This document shows, piece after piece, positions 6,845 through 16,052 of a stretch of DNA of 64,000 nt. Source of the DNA: Peribacillus deserti (lineage in GTDB: Bacteria > Bacillota > Bacilli > Bacillales > DSM-1321); NCBI RefSeq assembly GCF_016909175.1, contig NZ_JAFBFI010000001.1, positions 186,001 through 250,000 on the forward strand, in the 5' to 3' direction. The notes below the pieces were generated by a model. The model was not told the DNA's origin, searched no databases, and saw nothing but the letters and a program-made list of their open reading frames with translations. Numbering within the stretch: the first letter of the stretch is position 1; each line of letters starts with the position of its first letter. A program made the translations under genes and the position numbers.

Positions 6845-7615
6845 ATGATAGACCTGCATAGTCATATATTACCTGGTATAGATGATGGAGCAGACTCTTT
6901 AGAGGAAAGCGTAGAGTTAGCGAGACTTGCTGTTAAAGAGGGCATTCAGACCTTGTATGCGACTCCTCACCATAAAAACGGAAGCTATGAAAATAGCAGA
7001 ATTTCTATTTTACAATCCGTTGACACTTTAAACCAAGTATTACGAGATGAACAAATCCCATTAAGAATAATGCCCGGCCAGGAAATAAGAATACATGGAG
7101 AAATGGCAGAAGAAGTCGAAAAGGCGGAACTGCTGCCTATTGGAATTAAGGAGGGTCAATACCTGCTGGTTGAACTCCCATCCGGACATGTTCCCGCCTA
7201 CACGAAAAAGGTCTTATTCGATATTCAGCTGCAGGGAATCACACCTATCATTGTGCATCCAGAACGAAATGCAGAAATTATAGAGAGACCCCATGTTCTG
7301 TTTAACTTGGTAGATAAAGGAGCACTCACACAGGTGACTGCTTCAAGCTTAGCTGGATACTTTGGCAAAAAAATCAAGAGATTTTCACAGGAGTTGATTG
7401 CAGCAAACCTAACTCATTTTATCGCATCAGACGCACACAACATTAAAAACCGCAGCTTCAACATGGTCCACGCCTACGATGAAATAGAAAAAGAATTCGG
7501 AATCGATATGATTTATTTCTTTAAAGAAAATGCAGAATCAGTATTGCTGGGAGAGTCGGTCTACAAAGAAATGCCGCAGCAAATTAAAACAAAAAAATTT
7601 CTAGGAATCTTTTAG
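6845..7615 (+). CDS. ywqE: CpsB/YwqE-type PHP tyrosine phosphatase
   Basis: 256 aa; ATG at 6845 after a G-rich ribosome site. All PHP motifs are intact: IDLHSHILPGIDDGAD, TPHH, GQEIR, HPERN and SDAH. The enzyme removes phosphate from the BY-kinase tyrosine cluster encoded just upstream. It is the intact counterpart of the degenerate paralogue at 4103. The EAR-like RNA lies directly after its stop. Confidence 0.93.
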   Translation: MIDLHSHILPGIDDGADSLEESVELARLAVKEGIQTLYATPHHKNGSYENSRISILQSVDTLNQVLRDEQIPLRIMPGQEIRIHGEMAEEVEKAELLPIGIKEGQYLLVELPSGHVPAYTKKVLFDIQLQGITPIIVHPERNAEIIERPHVLFNLVDKGALTQVTASSLAGYFGKKIKRFSQELIAANLTHFIASDAHNIKNRSFNMVHAYDEIEKEFGIDMIYFFKENAESVLLGESVYKEMPQQIKTKKFLGIF

Positions 7616-7619
7616 GTGT

Positions 7620-7740
7620 AACAAGGTGATGCCTCCTTGCCTTTATCAAAGGAGACACTCGGTCATACTGTGGGAATTAATCCTTAGACGCTTGTCGTCG
7701 TTAGTATGATGTGAGGATGGGTTAGATGCCCGCATTTTTA
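7620..7740 (+). ncRNA. EAR-like (eps-associated) antitermination RNA
   Basis: In B. subtilis the EAR element lies between epsB and epsC and lets RNA polymerase read through terminators in the long eps operon. Here a structured stretch occupies the same place, after the kinase/phosphatase genes and before the epsC homologue. Visible helices: CTCCTT..AAGGAG (7632-7652), TCATACT..AGTATGA (7663-7709) and GGG TTAGAT GCCC (7719-7731). The stretch ends with GATGCCCGCATTTTT. Identification is by position, helices and recalled consensus. Confidence 0.6.
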
Positions 7741-7874
7741 TTCTTTAATAGATATCTAATGAGAGTATGTGTCAGGATACATGCATTTTCATTAGATATT
7801 TATTTTGTCTGCATCTTTTACCCATTAAAGTTATGAAAATGAATTCAGCTTTTCACTCAAAGGGGGAATTTCGG

Positions 7875-9695
7875 TTGGCGTACCGAAAACGGTTAACGGT
7901 TTTAGCACTTTTAGATTCTCTAATTGTATTATCGGCTATTTATGTGAGTTATTTAATTTTGCATCCTTATCTGGAAATCTTTAAACTTTATCCACTTTTG
8001 GTCAGTTCTATTACGCTGCTAATCTGCCATCATATTTTTGCATCTATTTATAAGCTTTATAATAAGGCCTGGGAATATGCAAGTGTAGGTGAACTGTTAT
8101 CTATTTCCAAAGCCGTAACGTTTTCCGTTGTTGTAACTGCAGCAGTACAATTATTAATTTTCCACAATATATACGTTAGAGCTCTAGTTTTAACATGGAT
8201 GCTTCATGTTTTATTGATTGGTGGATCACGTTTTTCATGGAGAATGTTTAGGGGAAGGTATATTAGTACCCAGGGAGTAAAGAAAAGAACATTAATTATA
8301 GGAGCAGGTTCCGCCGGAACTATGGTTGTGCGTCAGTTATTGAAAAACCCTGACTCAGAGCTATGGCCGGTAGCTTATATTGATGATGATCCTAAAAAGT
8401 TTAAGCTTCACTATTATGACATACCAGTTGTAGGTAACTCAAAATCCATTGTTGATATAGTTGAAAAGCTTCAAATAGAAAATATAGTGATTGCTATACC
8501 CTCGCTTAGCAAAAAGAAATTAAGATTAATATTTAATGAGTGCTCTAAAACGAATGTAAAAACACAAATCATGCCCATGCTTGAAGATCTAATGCTAGGC
8601 AAAGTTTCTGTGAATCAATTTAGAGATGTACAAGTTGAGGACTTACTTGGCAGAGAACCAGTAGAGTTAGATATTGACAGCATCTCTGGTTATGTGACAA
8701 ACAAAACCATTCTTGTTACAGGGGCTGGCGGGTCGATAGGCTCCGAAATTTGCAGGCAGATATCAAGATTTTCGCCAGGTAAACTTGTACTAGTAGGACA
8801 TGGTGAAAATAGCATCTATCATATTGAAATGGAATTAAGAAACAAATTCAAAGATTTATTTCAAATTATTCCTGTAATAGGTGATGTTCAGGATCGTACA
8901 AGAATGTTCGAAGTTTTTGAGGAGTATAAGCCAGATGTAGTGTATCATGCAGCGGCACATAAGCATGTTCCTCTCATGGAATATAACCCAAAAGAAGCTG
9001 TTAAAAATAATGTAATAGGAACGAAAAACGTAGCCGAGGCAGCAGATACTTTTGGAGTTAACACCTTTGTTTTAGTTTCATCTGATAAAGCTGTAAATCC
9101 AACTAATGTAATGGGATCGACAAAGCGGATTGCAGAAATGGTTATCCAAAAATTAGATAAAGAAAGTAAGACCAATTTTGTGGCGGTGCGATTTGGTAAT
9201 GTACTTGGAAGCCGAGGAAGTGTAATACCGCTGTTTAAAAAGCAAATACAGGCTGGGGGTCCGGTTACGGTTACACACCCAGATATGACGAGATATTTCA
9301 TGACAATTCCAGAGGCATCGAGGTTAGTTATCCAAGCGGGTTCTTTGGCTCGTGGTGGTGAGGTTTTTGTACTAGATATGGGTGAGCCGGTTAAGATTGT
9401 TGACCTAGCAAAAAATTTAATCAGGTTATCAGGCTATACAATAGAAGAAATAGGGATGAATTTTTCTGGAATAAGACCCGGGGAGAAAATGTTTGAAGAA
9501 TTGTTAAATGAAAAAGAGGTTCATCCTGAGCCTGTCTTTCCGAAAATTTTTATTGGGAAAGCAGTTTTGGAACAAGAAGCAGAGATTACTTATCTGCTTG
9601 ATCGGTTTGAAAACTTGTCAGGTAAAGACTTGAAGGAATATGTTATTAACTTGGCTAACCGAAGAAAAAACAAGATGCTTTCGCATGCTAAATAA
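7875..9695 (+). CDS. epsC: UDP-GlcNAc 4,6-dehydratase (FlaA1/PglF/EpsC/CapD family)
   Basis: 606 aa from TTG at 7875 (AGGGGG upstream), which gives MAYRKRLT; the open frame extends 36 codons further upstream without support. Four membrane helices (about 1-115) are followed by a first Rossmann domain (GAGSAGT) and a catalytic SDR domain (TGAGGSIGSE). It makes UDP-4-keto-6-deoxy-GlcNAc, the first step of bacillosamine-type sugars. The aminotransferase, acetyltransferase and phosphoglycosyl transferase genes that follow complete the pathway. Membrane-anchored, active site cytoplasmic. Confidence 0.92.
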   Translation: MAYRKRLTVLALLDSLIVLSAIYVSYLILHPYLEIFKLYPLLVSSITLLICHHIFASIYKLYNKAWEYASVGELLSISKAVTFSVVVTAAVQLLIFHNIYVRALVLTWMLHVLLIGGSRFSWRMFRGRYISTQGVKKRTLIIGAGSAGTMVVRQLLKNPDSELWPVAYIDDDPKKFKLHYYDIPVVGNSKSIVDIVEKLQIENIVIAIPSLSKKKLRLIFNECSKTNVKTQIMPMLEDLMLGKVSVNQFRDVQVEDLLGREPVELDIDSISGYVTNKTILVTGAGGSIGSEICRQISRFSPGKLVLVGHGENSIYHIEMELRNKFKDLFQIIPVIGDVQDRTRMFEVFEEYKPDVVYHAAAHKHVPLMEYNPKEAVKNNVIGTKNVAEAADTFGVNTFVLVSSDKAVNPTNVMGSTKRIAEMVIQKLDKESKTNFVAVRFGNVLGSRGSVIPLFKKQIQAGGPVTVTHPDMTRYFMTIPEASRLVIQAGSLARGGEVFVLDMGEPVKIVDLAKNLIRLSGYTIEEIGMNFSGIRPGEKMFEELLNEKEVHPEPVFPKIFIGKAVLEQEAEITYLLDRFENLSGKDLKEYVINLANRRKNKMLSHAK

Positions 9696-9711
9696 AAGGG
9701 GGAATTAAGAA

Positions 9712-10593
9712 GTGAAAAAGGTACGGAAAGCAATTATTCCCGCTGCAGGGTTAGGTACAAGATTCTTACCAGCAACAAAGGCAATGCCAAAGGAAATGCT
9801 ACCGATTGTTGATAAACCAACGATTCAATATATTGTCGAAGAAGCAATTGCATCGGGGATCGAAGATATTATCATTGTAACTGGTAAAGGGAAACGTGCA
9901 ATAGAGGATCATTTTGACTTTGCACCAGAGCTTGAACAAAACTTAGCCGAAAAAGGTAAGTTAGAGCTCTTAGATAAAGTACGTTATTCTACTAACCTTG
10001 CAGATATTCATTATATAAGGCAAAAGGAACCAAAAGGTTTGGGACATGCGGTATGGTGCGCGAGAAACTTTATTGGTGATGAGCCATTTGCTGTACTACT
10101 AGGAGATGATATTGTCCAAAGTGATACCCCTTGCTTAAGGCAGCTTATTAGTCAATACGAAGAAATACGTTCTTCGGTTATTGGAGTACAGACAGTACCC
10201 GATTGTGAGACACATCGTTACGGAATTATTGAACCTTCAGTTAAAGAAGGAAGAAGATATCAGGTTGAAAATTTAGTGGAGAAACCTGTCGCTGGAACAG
10301 CACCTTCTAATCTCGCAATTATGGGAAGATATGTACTTACGCCAGAAATTTTTATGTTCTTAGAGCAACAGGAAACAGGTGCTGGCGGAGAAATACAATT
10401 AACCGATGCCATACAAAAACTCAATCAAATCCAGCGAGTATTTGCTTATGATTTTGAGGGAAAGCGGTATGACGTTGGAGAAAAGATAGGGTTTGTTAAA
10501 ACAACCATTGAGTTTGCATTACAAAATAAGGAATGTAGGACTGAGTTGTTAAGTTATCTTGAAGAATTGTTACAAAAAGTTAGTGTGAAATAA
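9712..10593 (+). CDS. UTP--glucose-1-phosphate uridylyltransferase (copy 1)
   Basis: 293 aa; GTG start with AAGGGGGAA upstream. Nucleotidyltransferase signature [19 protein letters not shown] at the N-terminus and GEKIGFVKT near the C-terminus. It makes UDP-glucose for the UDP-glucose dehydrogenase at 21382 and the glycosyltransferases of this operon. A near-identical paralogue follows the tua operon at 55389, so each polymer locus has its own precursor supply. Either could be called gtaB; the second copy has the more typical context. Confidence 0.95.
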   Translation: MKKVRKAIIPAAGLGTRFLPATKAMPKEMLPIVDKPTIQYIVEEAIASGIEDIIIVTGKGKRAIEDHFDFAPELEQNLAEKGKLELLDKVRYSTNLADIHYIRQKEPKGLGHAVWCARNFIGDEPFAVLLGDDIVQSDTPCLRQLISQYEEIRSSVIGVQTVPDCETHRYGIIEPSVKEGRRYQVENLVEKPVAGTAPSNLAIMGRYVLTPEIFMFLEQQETGAGGEIQLTDAIQKLNQIQRVFAYDFEGKRYDVGEKIGFVKTTIEFALQNKECRTELLSYLEELLQKVSVK

Positions 10594-10803
10594 AAAAGAA
10601 ATTAATAGGCTCTTATTCATTGTAGTTTTAATAAGTAGGAGCCAATCTTTGTTGAATAATGTTATCAAGATATTTTCAACTAGTGTTTTAGTAGGTTAGT
10701 AGTTAATTGGGGGCAAATCGTTTGTTAACTCCAAATAAGTATTAACCAACTAAGAGACTAATATCTTAGAAATAATGCACTTGAATTTGAAAGGAAGTTT
10801 AAG
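10594..10803. other. Intergenic region with hairpin inside the capsule operon
   Basis: A hairpin (GGCTCTTATT with AATAAGTAGGAGCC, 10608-10643) lies 15 nt after the uridylyltransferase stop but lacks a T run. It may be an attenuator or RNA-processing site; if it terminates, the EAR-like RNA upstream would be needed for read-through. Confidence 0.35.
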
Positions 10804-11919
10804 ATGGGAAAAAGAATATTTCTTTCTTCGCCACATATGAGTGATGAAGGCTATGAAATGCAATATATAAAAAAAGCTTTTGATACAAACTGGATTGCAC
10901 CCCTTGGGGAAAACGTTAACAGGTTTGAAAGAGAACTGGCTACTAAAGTGGGTTCACATGCAGCTGCAGCACTCTCTTCTGGGACTGCTGCCATTCATTT
11001 GGCTCTAAAGGCAGCAGGAGTAGGAGAAGGGGATATTGTATTTTGTCCAACTCTTACTTTTTCAGCCACAGCTAATCCAATTATTTATCAAAATGCAATT
11101 CCTGTTTTTATAGATAGTAACTATGAAACTTGGAACATATGTCCTAAAGCTTTGGAAGAAGCTTTTGAGAAATATCCGGAAGTGAAGGCTGTTATCGTAG
11201 TTCATTTATACGGTTTGTCAGCAGACATGGATCAAATAATAGATCTTTGTAAGAAACATAATGTTGTTTTAATAGAAGACGCTGCAGAATCTTTAGGTAC
11301 TTATTATAAAGGAAAACATACAGGGACCTTTGGTGATTACGGCATTTTCTCTTTTAATGGTAACAAAATAATTACTACGTCAGGTGGAGGTATGCTTGTC
11401 TCCAATAATGAGGAGAGAATTGCAAAGGTACGATTTTGGGCAACACAAAGTAGAGATCAAGCAAGGCACTACCAACATAGCGAATTAGGGTTTAATTATC
11501 GAATGAGTAATGTAGTTGCTGGGATTGGTAGAGGGCAGCTTAAGGTATTAGATAAAAGAGTTGAGAAGAAAAAATATATCTATGAATATTATAAAACAGA
11601 GCTTGATGAACTTGAGGGTATTGAGTTTATGCCAAATAATGATTGGAATGAGCCGAACTATTGGCTAAGCTCAATGACTTTAAGTGGGAAAATTAGACCG
11701 ATAGATATTATGGAAGTTCTTGAAAAAGAGAATATTGAATCAAGGCCGATTTGGAAGCCAATGCATATGCAGCCGTTTTTTGAGAAGTATGACTTTGTTG
11801 AAACGGATGTGTCTAGACTGTTGTTTCAGAATGGTGTTTGTTTGCCTTCTGATACGAAGATGACGGATGAAGATTTGGAGAGAGTTGTAGATATTATTAA
11901 AGGATTGTGGTTAAGGTAA
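10804..11919 (+). CDS. DegT/DnrJ/EryC1/StrS-family PLP sugar aminotransferase (PglE/EpsN-like)
   Basis: 371 aa. Fold-type I aminotransferase: SSGTAAIHLALKAAG near residues 58-72, LIEDAAESLG (Asp of the PLP pocket), and the PLP-binding Lys in SFNGNKIITTSGGG. It converts UDP-4-keto-6-deoxy-GlcNAc, the product of the epsC-like enzyme, to the 4-amino sugar. Neighbours encode the phosphoglycosyl transferase and N-acetyltransferase, so the product is most likely UDP-N,N'-diacetylbacillosamine. Cytoplasmic. The next gene starts in its stop codon (TAATG). Confidence 0.92.
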   Translation: MGKRIFLSSPHMSDEGYEMQYIKKAFDTNWIAPLGENVNRFERELATKVGSHAAAALSSGTAAIHLALKAAGVGEGDIVFCPTLTFSATANPIIYQNAIPVFIDSNYETWNICPKALEEAFEKYPEVKAVIVVHLYGLSADMDQIIDLCKKHNVVLIEDAAESLGTYYKGKHTGTFGDYGIFSFNGNKIITTSGGGMLVSNNEERIAKVRFWATQSRDQARHYQHSELGFNYRMSNVVAGIGRGQLKVLDKRVEKKKYIYEYYKTELDELEGIEFMPNNDWNEPNYWLSSMTLSGKIRPIDIMEVLEKENIESRPIWKPMHMQPFFEKYDFVETDVSRLLFQNGVCLPSDTKMTDEDLERVVDIIKGLWLR

Positions 11920-12563
11920 TGAATCCTTCTAAAGGTGGTATATATAGAAGATTTATTAAACGGCCAATGGATTTCATACTATCCTTGATTGCGATTATAG
12001 TTCTTTGTCCCATACTTTTGGCTGTTACTTTGCTTGTAAGAGTAAACCTAGGTAGCCCAGTTTTGTTTAAACAAAAAAGACCAGGGTTGAATGGGAAGAT
12101 TTTTATGATGTATAAATTTAGAACAATGACGGATGAAAGAGATGAGAATGGAGAACTACTTCCCGATAGTGTGAGGTTGACGAAGTTTGGGGAATTTCTA
12201 CGTTCTACTTCACTTGATGAATTGCCTGAACTTTTTAATATTCTATATGGGGATATGTCCATCATAGGACCCAGACCATTATTGGTACAATATCTCCATC
12301 TTTATACTGAACATCAGAAACGTCGTCATGAAGTAAGGCCAGGTTTATCTGGTTTGGCACAGGTAAGCGGAAGGAATACGATCTGTTGGGAAGATAAGTT
12401 TAATCTCGATGTAGAGTATGTAGACAATGTTAGTTTAATTGGAGATTGGAGTATTATTTTTTTGACCATTAAAAAGGTTTTCGTTAAAGAGGGTATTAAT
12501 TCAGAGACTGCTGCAACAATGGAACCCTTTAAAGGGACTAAAAAGGATAGAGTGGAGACATGA
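11919..12563 (+). CDS. Polyprenyl-phosphate sugar-1-phosphate transferase (PglC/EpsL-like)
   Basis: 214 aa from ATG 11919, overlapping the previous stop. One N-terminal membrane segment (about 17-38) then the monotopic phosphoglycosyl transferase domain: FKQKRPGLNGKIFMMYKFRTM, RSTSLDELPEL and IIGPRPLL. It starts repeat-unit assembly by moving the first sugar phosphate, probably diacetylbacillosamine, to undecaprenyl phosphate. Between the aminotransferase and acetyltransferase genes; overlaps the latter by 4 nt. Confidence 0.93.
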   Translation: MNPSKGGIYRRFIKRPMDFILSLIAIIVLCPILLAVTLLVRVNLGSPVLFKQKRPGLNGKIFMMYKFRTMTDERDENGELLPDSVRLTKFGEFLRSTSLDELPELFNILYGDMSIIGPRPLLVQYLHLYTEHQKRRHEVRPGLSGLAQVSGRNTICWEDKFNLDVEYVDNVSLIGDWSIIFLTIKKVFVKEGINSETAATMEPFKGTKKDRVET

Positions 12564-13177
12564 AAGAAAAACTTTTGATAATAGGTGCTAGTGGACACGG
12601 TAAAGTAGTTGCTGACATCGCATTGAAAATGAAAAAATGGAAGACCATTACTTTCCTTGATGATAATTTCAGTATGCAATTATCAATGGGTATACAAGTC
12701 AGTGGGAAAACAGTTGATGCTTTTACACATATAAATGATTGCGACATATTTGTAGGTGTTGGAAACAATGCTACAAGAGAGCAGATTCAGTTGAAGCTTG
12801 AAGCTGAAGGTGCGAGCATACCTACTTTGATTCATCCCAGTGCTGTTATAGGAGAACAAGTTGAATTGGCATCAGGAACAGTAGTCATGGCTGGAGTTGT
12901 GATTAACTGCTGCACGAGAGTCGGAAAAGGATGCATTATTAATACTGGGGCTACTATAGATCATGACAATTTAATTGAAGATTATGTTCATGTATCACCA
13001 GGTTCACATTTAGCCGGTACGGTGAAAGTAGGACTTGGATCGTGGTTAGGTATTGGTAGTGTGGTTAGCAATAACATTAATATTACGAGCAAATGCATAG
13101 TTGGTGCAGGTGCGGTGGTGGTTAGGGATATAATGGTGGCTGGGGTTTATGTTGGAATACCAGCTAAAAAGATATGA
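12560..13177 (+). CDS. Sugar O/N-acetyltransferase (PglD/EpsM/NeuD family)
   Basis: 205 aa. N-terminal Rossmann-like UDP-sugar-binding domain (LIIGASGHGKVVADIA) and a C-terminal left-handed beta-helix with hexapeptide repeats, e.g. VIGEQVELASGTVVMAGVVI and GAGAVVVRDI. It acetylates the 4-amino group of the UDP-sugar made by the preceding enzymes. The catalytic His lies in DHDN (about residue 135). ATGA overlap with the phosphoglycosyl transferase gene indicates translational coupling. Confidence 0.92.
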   Translation: MKEKLLIIGASGHGKVVADIALKMKKWKTITFLDDNFSMQLSMGIQVSGKTVDAFTHINDCDIFVGVGNNATREQIQLKLEAEGASIPTLIHPSAVIGEQVELASGTVVMAGVVINCCTRVGKGCIINTGATIDHDNLIEDYVHVSPGSHLAGTVKVGLGSWLGIGSVVSNNINITSKCIVGAGAVVVRDIMVAGVYVGIPAKKI

Positions 13178-13190
13178 GGGAGAAACCATA

Positions 13191-14357
13191 ATGGAATTAT
13201 TGTTGCAAAGCCTATTTTACTTTAGTGGATTTATTATTGTATGGGCGATGGTAGGTTATCCATTATCACTTAAATTTATAGGGGAAATTTACAATAAACG
13301 AGAGTTAGAAAAGGACTATTCACATCAACCCACTGTTACCGTTATGGTGGTGGCGCATAATGAAGAAAAAGTAATTCTAGATAAAATGAACAAAATTTTA
13401 GATCTTGATTACCCAATTGACAAGATAAACTTCTTAGTTTCATCAGATAACAGTACTGATAAAACGAACGAAATTGTTAGACAGTTTATTGGTGAACATA
13501 AGGAAAGAAACATCAGACTATATGAGGTTCAATCACGCAAAGGCAAAACAAATGCTCAAAATGAAGCACAAAAGACTGTTACTACAGAGTATCTGGTATT
13601 GACAGATGCAAATTCAATAATGGACAAAAATTCCATAAAAGAATTAATGGCTGCCTTCACTTCAAATGACATTGCATATGTTTCAGGGAGACTTAAAATC
13701 ATTAATCAAGATGTAAGTAATATCAGTAACTCTGAGGCTAGTTACTGGGATAGCGATATGGTAGCTCGTGAGGTGGAAGGTAGAGTACAAACTATTACAG
13801 CGGGGAACGGAGCAATTTACGCCTGTAGGAATAGTGATTATTTTGATTTCAACCCGATTCAATGCCATGATAGCGCAATGCCATTATACTACGGACTCCA
13901 AGGTAAGAGAGCGATATGCAATCACGATGCCATAGCTTATGAAAAGGCTGGAGAGGTTATCGAAGATGAGTTTAAAAGAAAAGTACGTATGAACCGTATG
14001 ATACTTAAACAGATACTACCAGATTTAAGAATTCTTAATATATTCAAATACAAATGGTTTTCATATTTTTATTTCGGTCATAGGACGTGCCGGTATTTAC
14101 TTTGGATTTCACATCTTATAGTATTTATGACTAATGGATTTTTGATATCGCAGTCGTGGTTTTATGGTAGTACATTTGCATTCCAGGTGTTGTTTTACTT
14201 GTTGGCAATGCTAAAGTTGATTACACAGGTGGACAATAAAGCACTCAATATGATTTATTACTACTGTGTAACAGTAGTTGCACAATGGGGTGGAGTGATA
14301 ACCATTTTAACAAGGAAGGCAAGGCCGTTTTGGGAGAAGGCAGAGAGTACGAGATAA
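13191..14357 (+). CDS. Membrane-anchored family 2 glycosyltransferase
   Basis: 388 aa from ATG 13191 with GAGGGAGAAA upstream. An N-terminal membrane segment (about 1-28) leads to a GT-A domain: VTVMVVAHNEEKVI, SSDNSTDKT and LTDANSIM. Three or so C-terminal membrane segments follow residue 300. It resembles GT2 enzymes that add internal sugars of exopolysaccharide repeat units on the inner membrane face. Donor and acceptor cannot be told from sequence. Confidence 0.85.
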   Translation: MELLLQSLFYFSGFIIVWAMVGYPLSLKFIGEIYNKRELEKDYSHQPTVTVMVVAHNEEKVILDKMNKILDLDYPIDKINFLVSSDNSTDKTNEIVRQFIGEHKERNIRLYEVQSRKGKTNAQNEAQKTVTTEYLVLTDANSIMDKNSIKELMAAFTSNDIAYVSGRLKIINQDVSNISNSEASYWDSDMVAREVEGRVQTITAGNGAIYACRNSDYFDFNPIQCHDSAMPLYYGLQGKRAICNHDAIAYEKAGEVIEDEFKRKVRMNRMILKQILPDLRILNIFKYKWFSYFYFGHRTCRYLLWISHLIVFMTNGFLISQSWFYGSTFAFQVLFYLLAMLKLITQVDNKALNMIYYYCVTVVAQWGGVITILTRKARPFWEKAESTR

Positions 14358-14415
14358 TCAATTATATGGGTACTAACCTGCTGTTCATTAATTGTTATTA
14401 GGGGGCTTAGAAACA

Positions 14416-15777
14416 TTGATTGAGTTGATACGGTTGAAGAATTTTGTTAACAAATTATATCTCAGCTCTCCGTTCCTAGTAAAGAGGATATTTGCAAACG
14501 CAGAAGCTTTAAGGCGTGATAGGTATAGAAGATTTGATAAATCAGAGCAGGTAGACTTCCAAAAAAACATGCTTGAACGCACCTCATACTTTAACGTAGA
14601 ACAAATTAACGATTTTATTAAGGATGCAGCAGATAACGTTGAGTATTATGCATTTCTAAGAGGGTGTAGAATAGAGTCTGTTAAGGATTTTGAACAAATC
14701 CCGTTGTTGACAAAACAAATAATAAGAGAGGCAATGGAAAAACTCATCTCAAAAAAAGTTAAGAACAAAAAAGAATTATGGGCAGGTTCCTCAAGTGGAT
14801 CAACTGGCATGCCGTTGAAATATTACCGGGATAAGCAGAGTATTAATATAGAACGGCTTCAGTACGATGCTTTTTACAAATATTGTGGTTGCGACACAAA
14901 TAATAAACGTGTGAGAATATCTGGCGTTAAAGTAGCCAAGTTCGACCGACAAAAGCCTCCATTTTGGTTGTATATAGACAAATACAAACAGTTGCAGTGC
15001 AGCGCCTATCATATATCCGAAAATTCCTTCAGAGATTATATTAAAGCAATTAAAAAGATTGGTCCTGCTTTTGCCACTGGTTTCCCATCAGGATGGGCGG
15101 CGTTAGCAGAATTAATGATAGAAGATGGATCAAAGTATAATGGATTTAAAGCCATCATTACAGATAGTGAAGGTTTGTCAACTGAACAGCAGAAAAAAAT
15201 AGAAAAAGCTTTTAATTGCCGAGTTTACCAAACCTACGGGTTGGGTGAAGTTGGAATGTGTGCTGTTCAGTGCGAGAAATCACATTATCATATTCTGCCT
15301 ACGTATTATGTAGAAGTAGTTGATAATGAAGGCAAAACTGTTGAAGACGGAACCGAAGGTGAAATCGTAGTTACGGACTACTATAGTCGTAGTTATCCAT
15401 TTATTAGATATGGTACAGGTGATTTAGGAATAATGCGTCACGATGACTGTGGTTGTGGAATTAAAACCCCTTATTTAACAGAAATAATAGGCAGGATTGA
15501 AGATTATATTTTAACAAAGGATGGTAGGAAGGTTAAAAGGTTGTCACTAATTGTGAAACCGGCAATTGGTATTAGAGAAAGCCAAATCATTCAGGTTTCG
15601 AAGGATCAAATCGTCATAAATGTTGTCCCTGATGTTAATTTCGATGAAGAGTCGATGAAGAATGTTATTGAAACCGCTAAAGAATTTGTTGGTGATATGA
15701 ATATTTCATGGAAAGCGGTTGATAAGTTAGAGCGGATGCAGAGCGGTAAATTGAAATTTTTAATACGGAAGTTTTAA
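14416..15777 (+). CDS. CapK-like adenylate-forming enzyme (phenylacetate-CoA ligase family)
   Basis: 453 aa; TTG at 14416 is 10 nt after AGGGGG. ANL-superfamily motifs: the phosphate loop SSSGSTGMPLKYY, YQTYGLGEVGM and RYGTGDLG. CapK-like proteins recur in capsule clusters and probably activate an acyl or amino-acid group for attachment to a sugar, but their substrate is generally unknown. Its presence implies an acyl or amide decoration of this polymer. Confidence 0.85.
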   Translation: MIELIRLKNFVNKLYLSSPFLVKRIFANAEALRRDRYRRFDKSEQVDFQKNMLERTSYFNVEQINDFIKDAADNVEYYAFLRGCRIESVKDFEQIPLLTKQIIREAMEKLISKKVKNKKELWAGSSSGSTGMPLKYYRDKQSINIERLQYDAFYKYCGCDTNNKRVRISGVKVAKFDRQKPPFWLYIDKYKQLQCSAYHISENSFRDYIKAIKKIGPAFATGFPSGWAALAELMIEDGSKYNGFKAIITDSEGLSTEQQKKIEKAFNCRVYQTYGLGEVGMCAVQCEKSHYHILPTYYVEVVDNEGKTVEDGTEGEIVVTDYYSRSYPFIRYGTGDLGIMRHDDCGCGIKTPYLTEIIGRIEDYILTKDGRKVKRLSLIVKPAIGIRESQIIQVSKDQIVINVVPDVNFDEESMKNVIETAKEFVGDMNISWKAVDKLERMQSGKLKFLIRKF

Positions 15778-16052
15778 GAGTTAGACAGTTGATTTATCCT
15801 TCAAACTACCTGTCCCTTTTATTCCCCATTATTATATATTCATCATTATAAAGGTACAATAACCTACCAAAGGTATAATTAGAAGTTTACTTAATTTAAA
15901 AGTTTATTTAATGTACTGCTGATCTAATAAACTATGTTTATGCAATGCTATAAAGGAGATTTCAAGATAATTATACTTTTAATAGTAAAGAAAATATATA
16001 GTTTATTATATTACGCGGTTAAAGTTTATTATTCGAAATCATCGGAGGGTAT

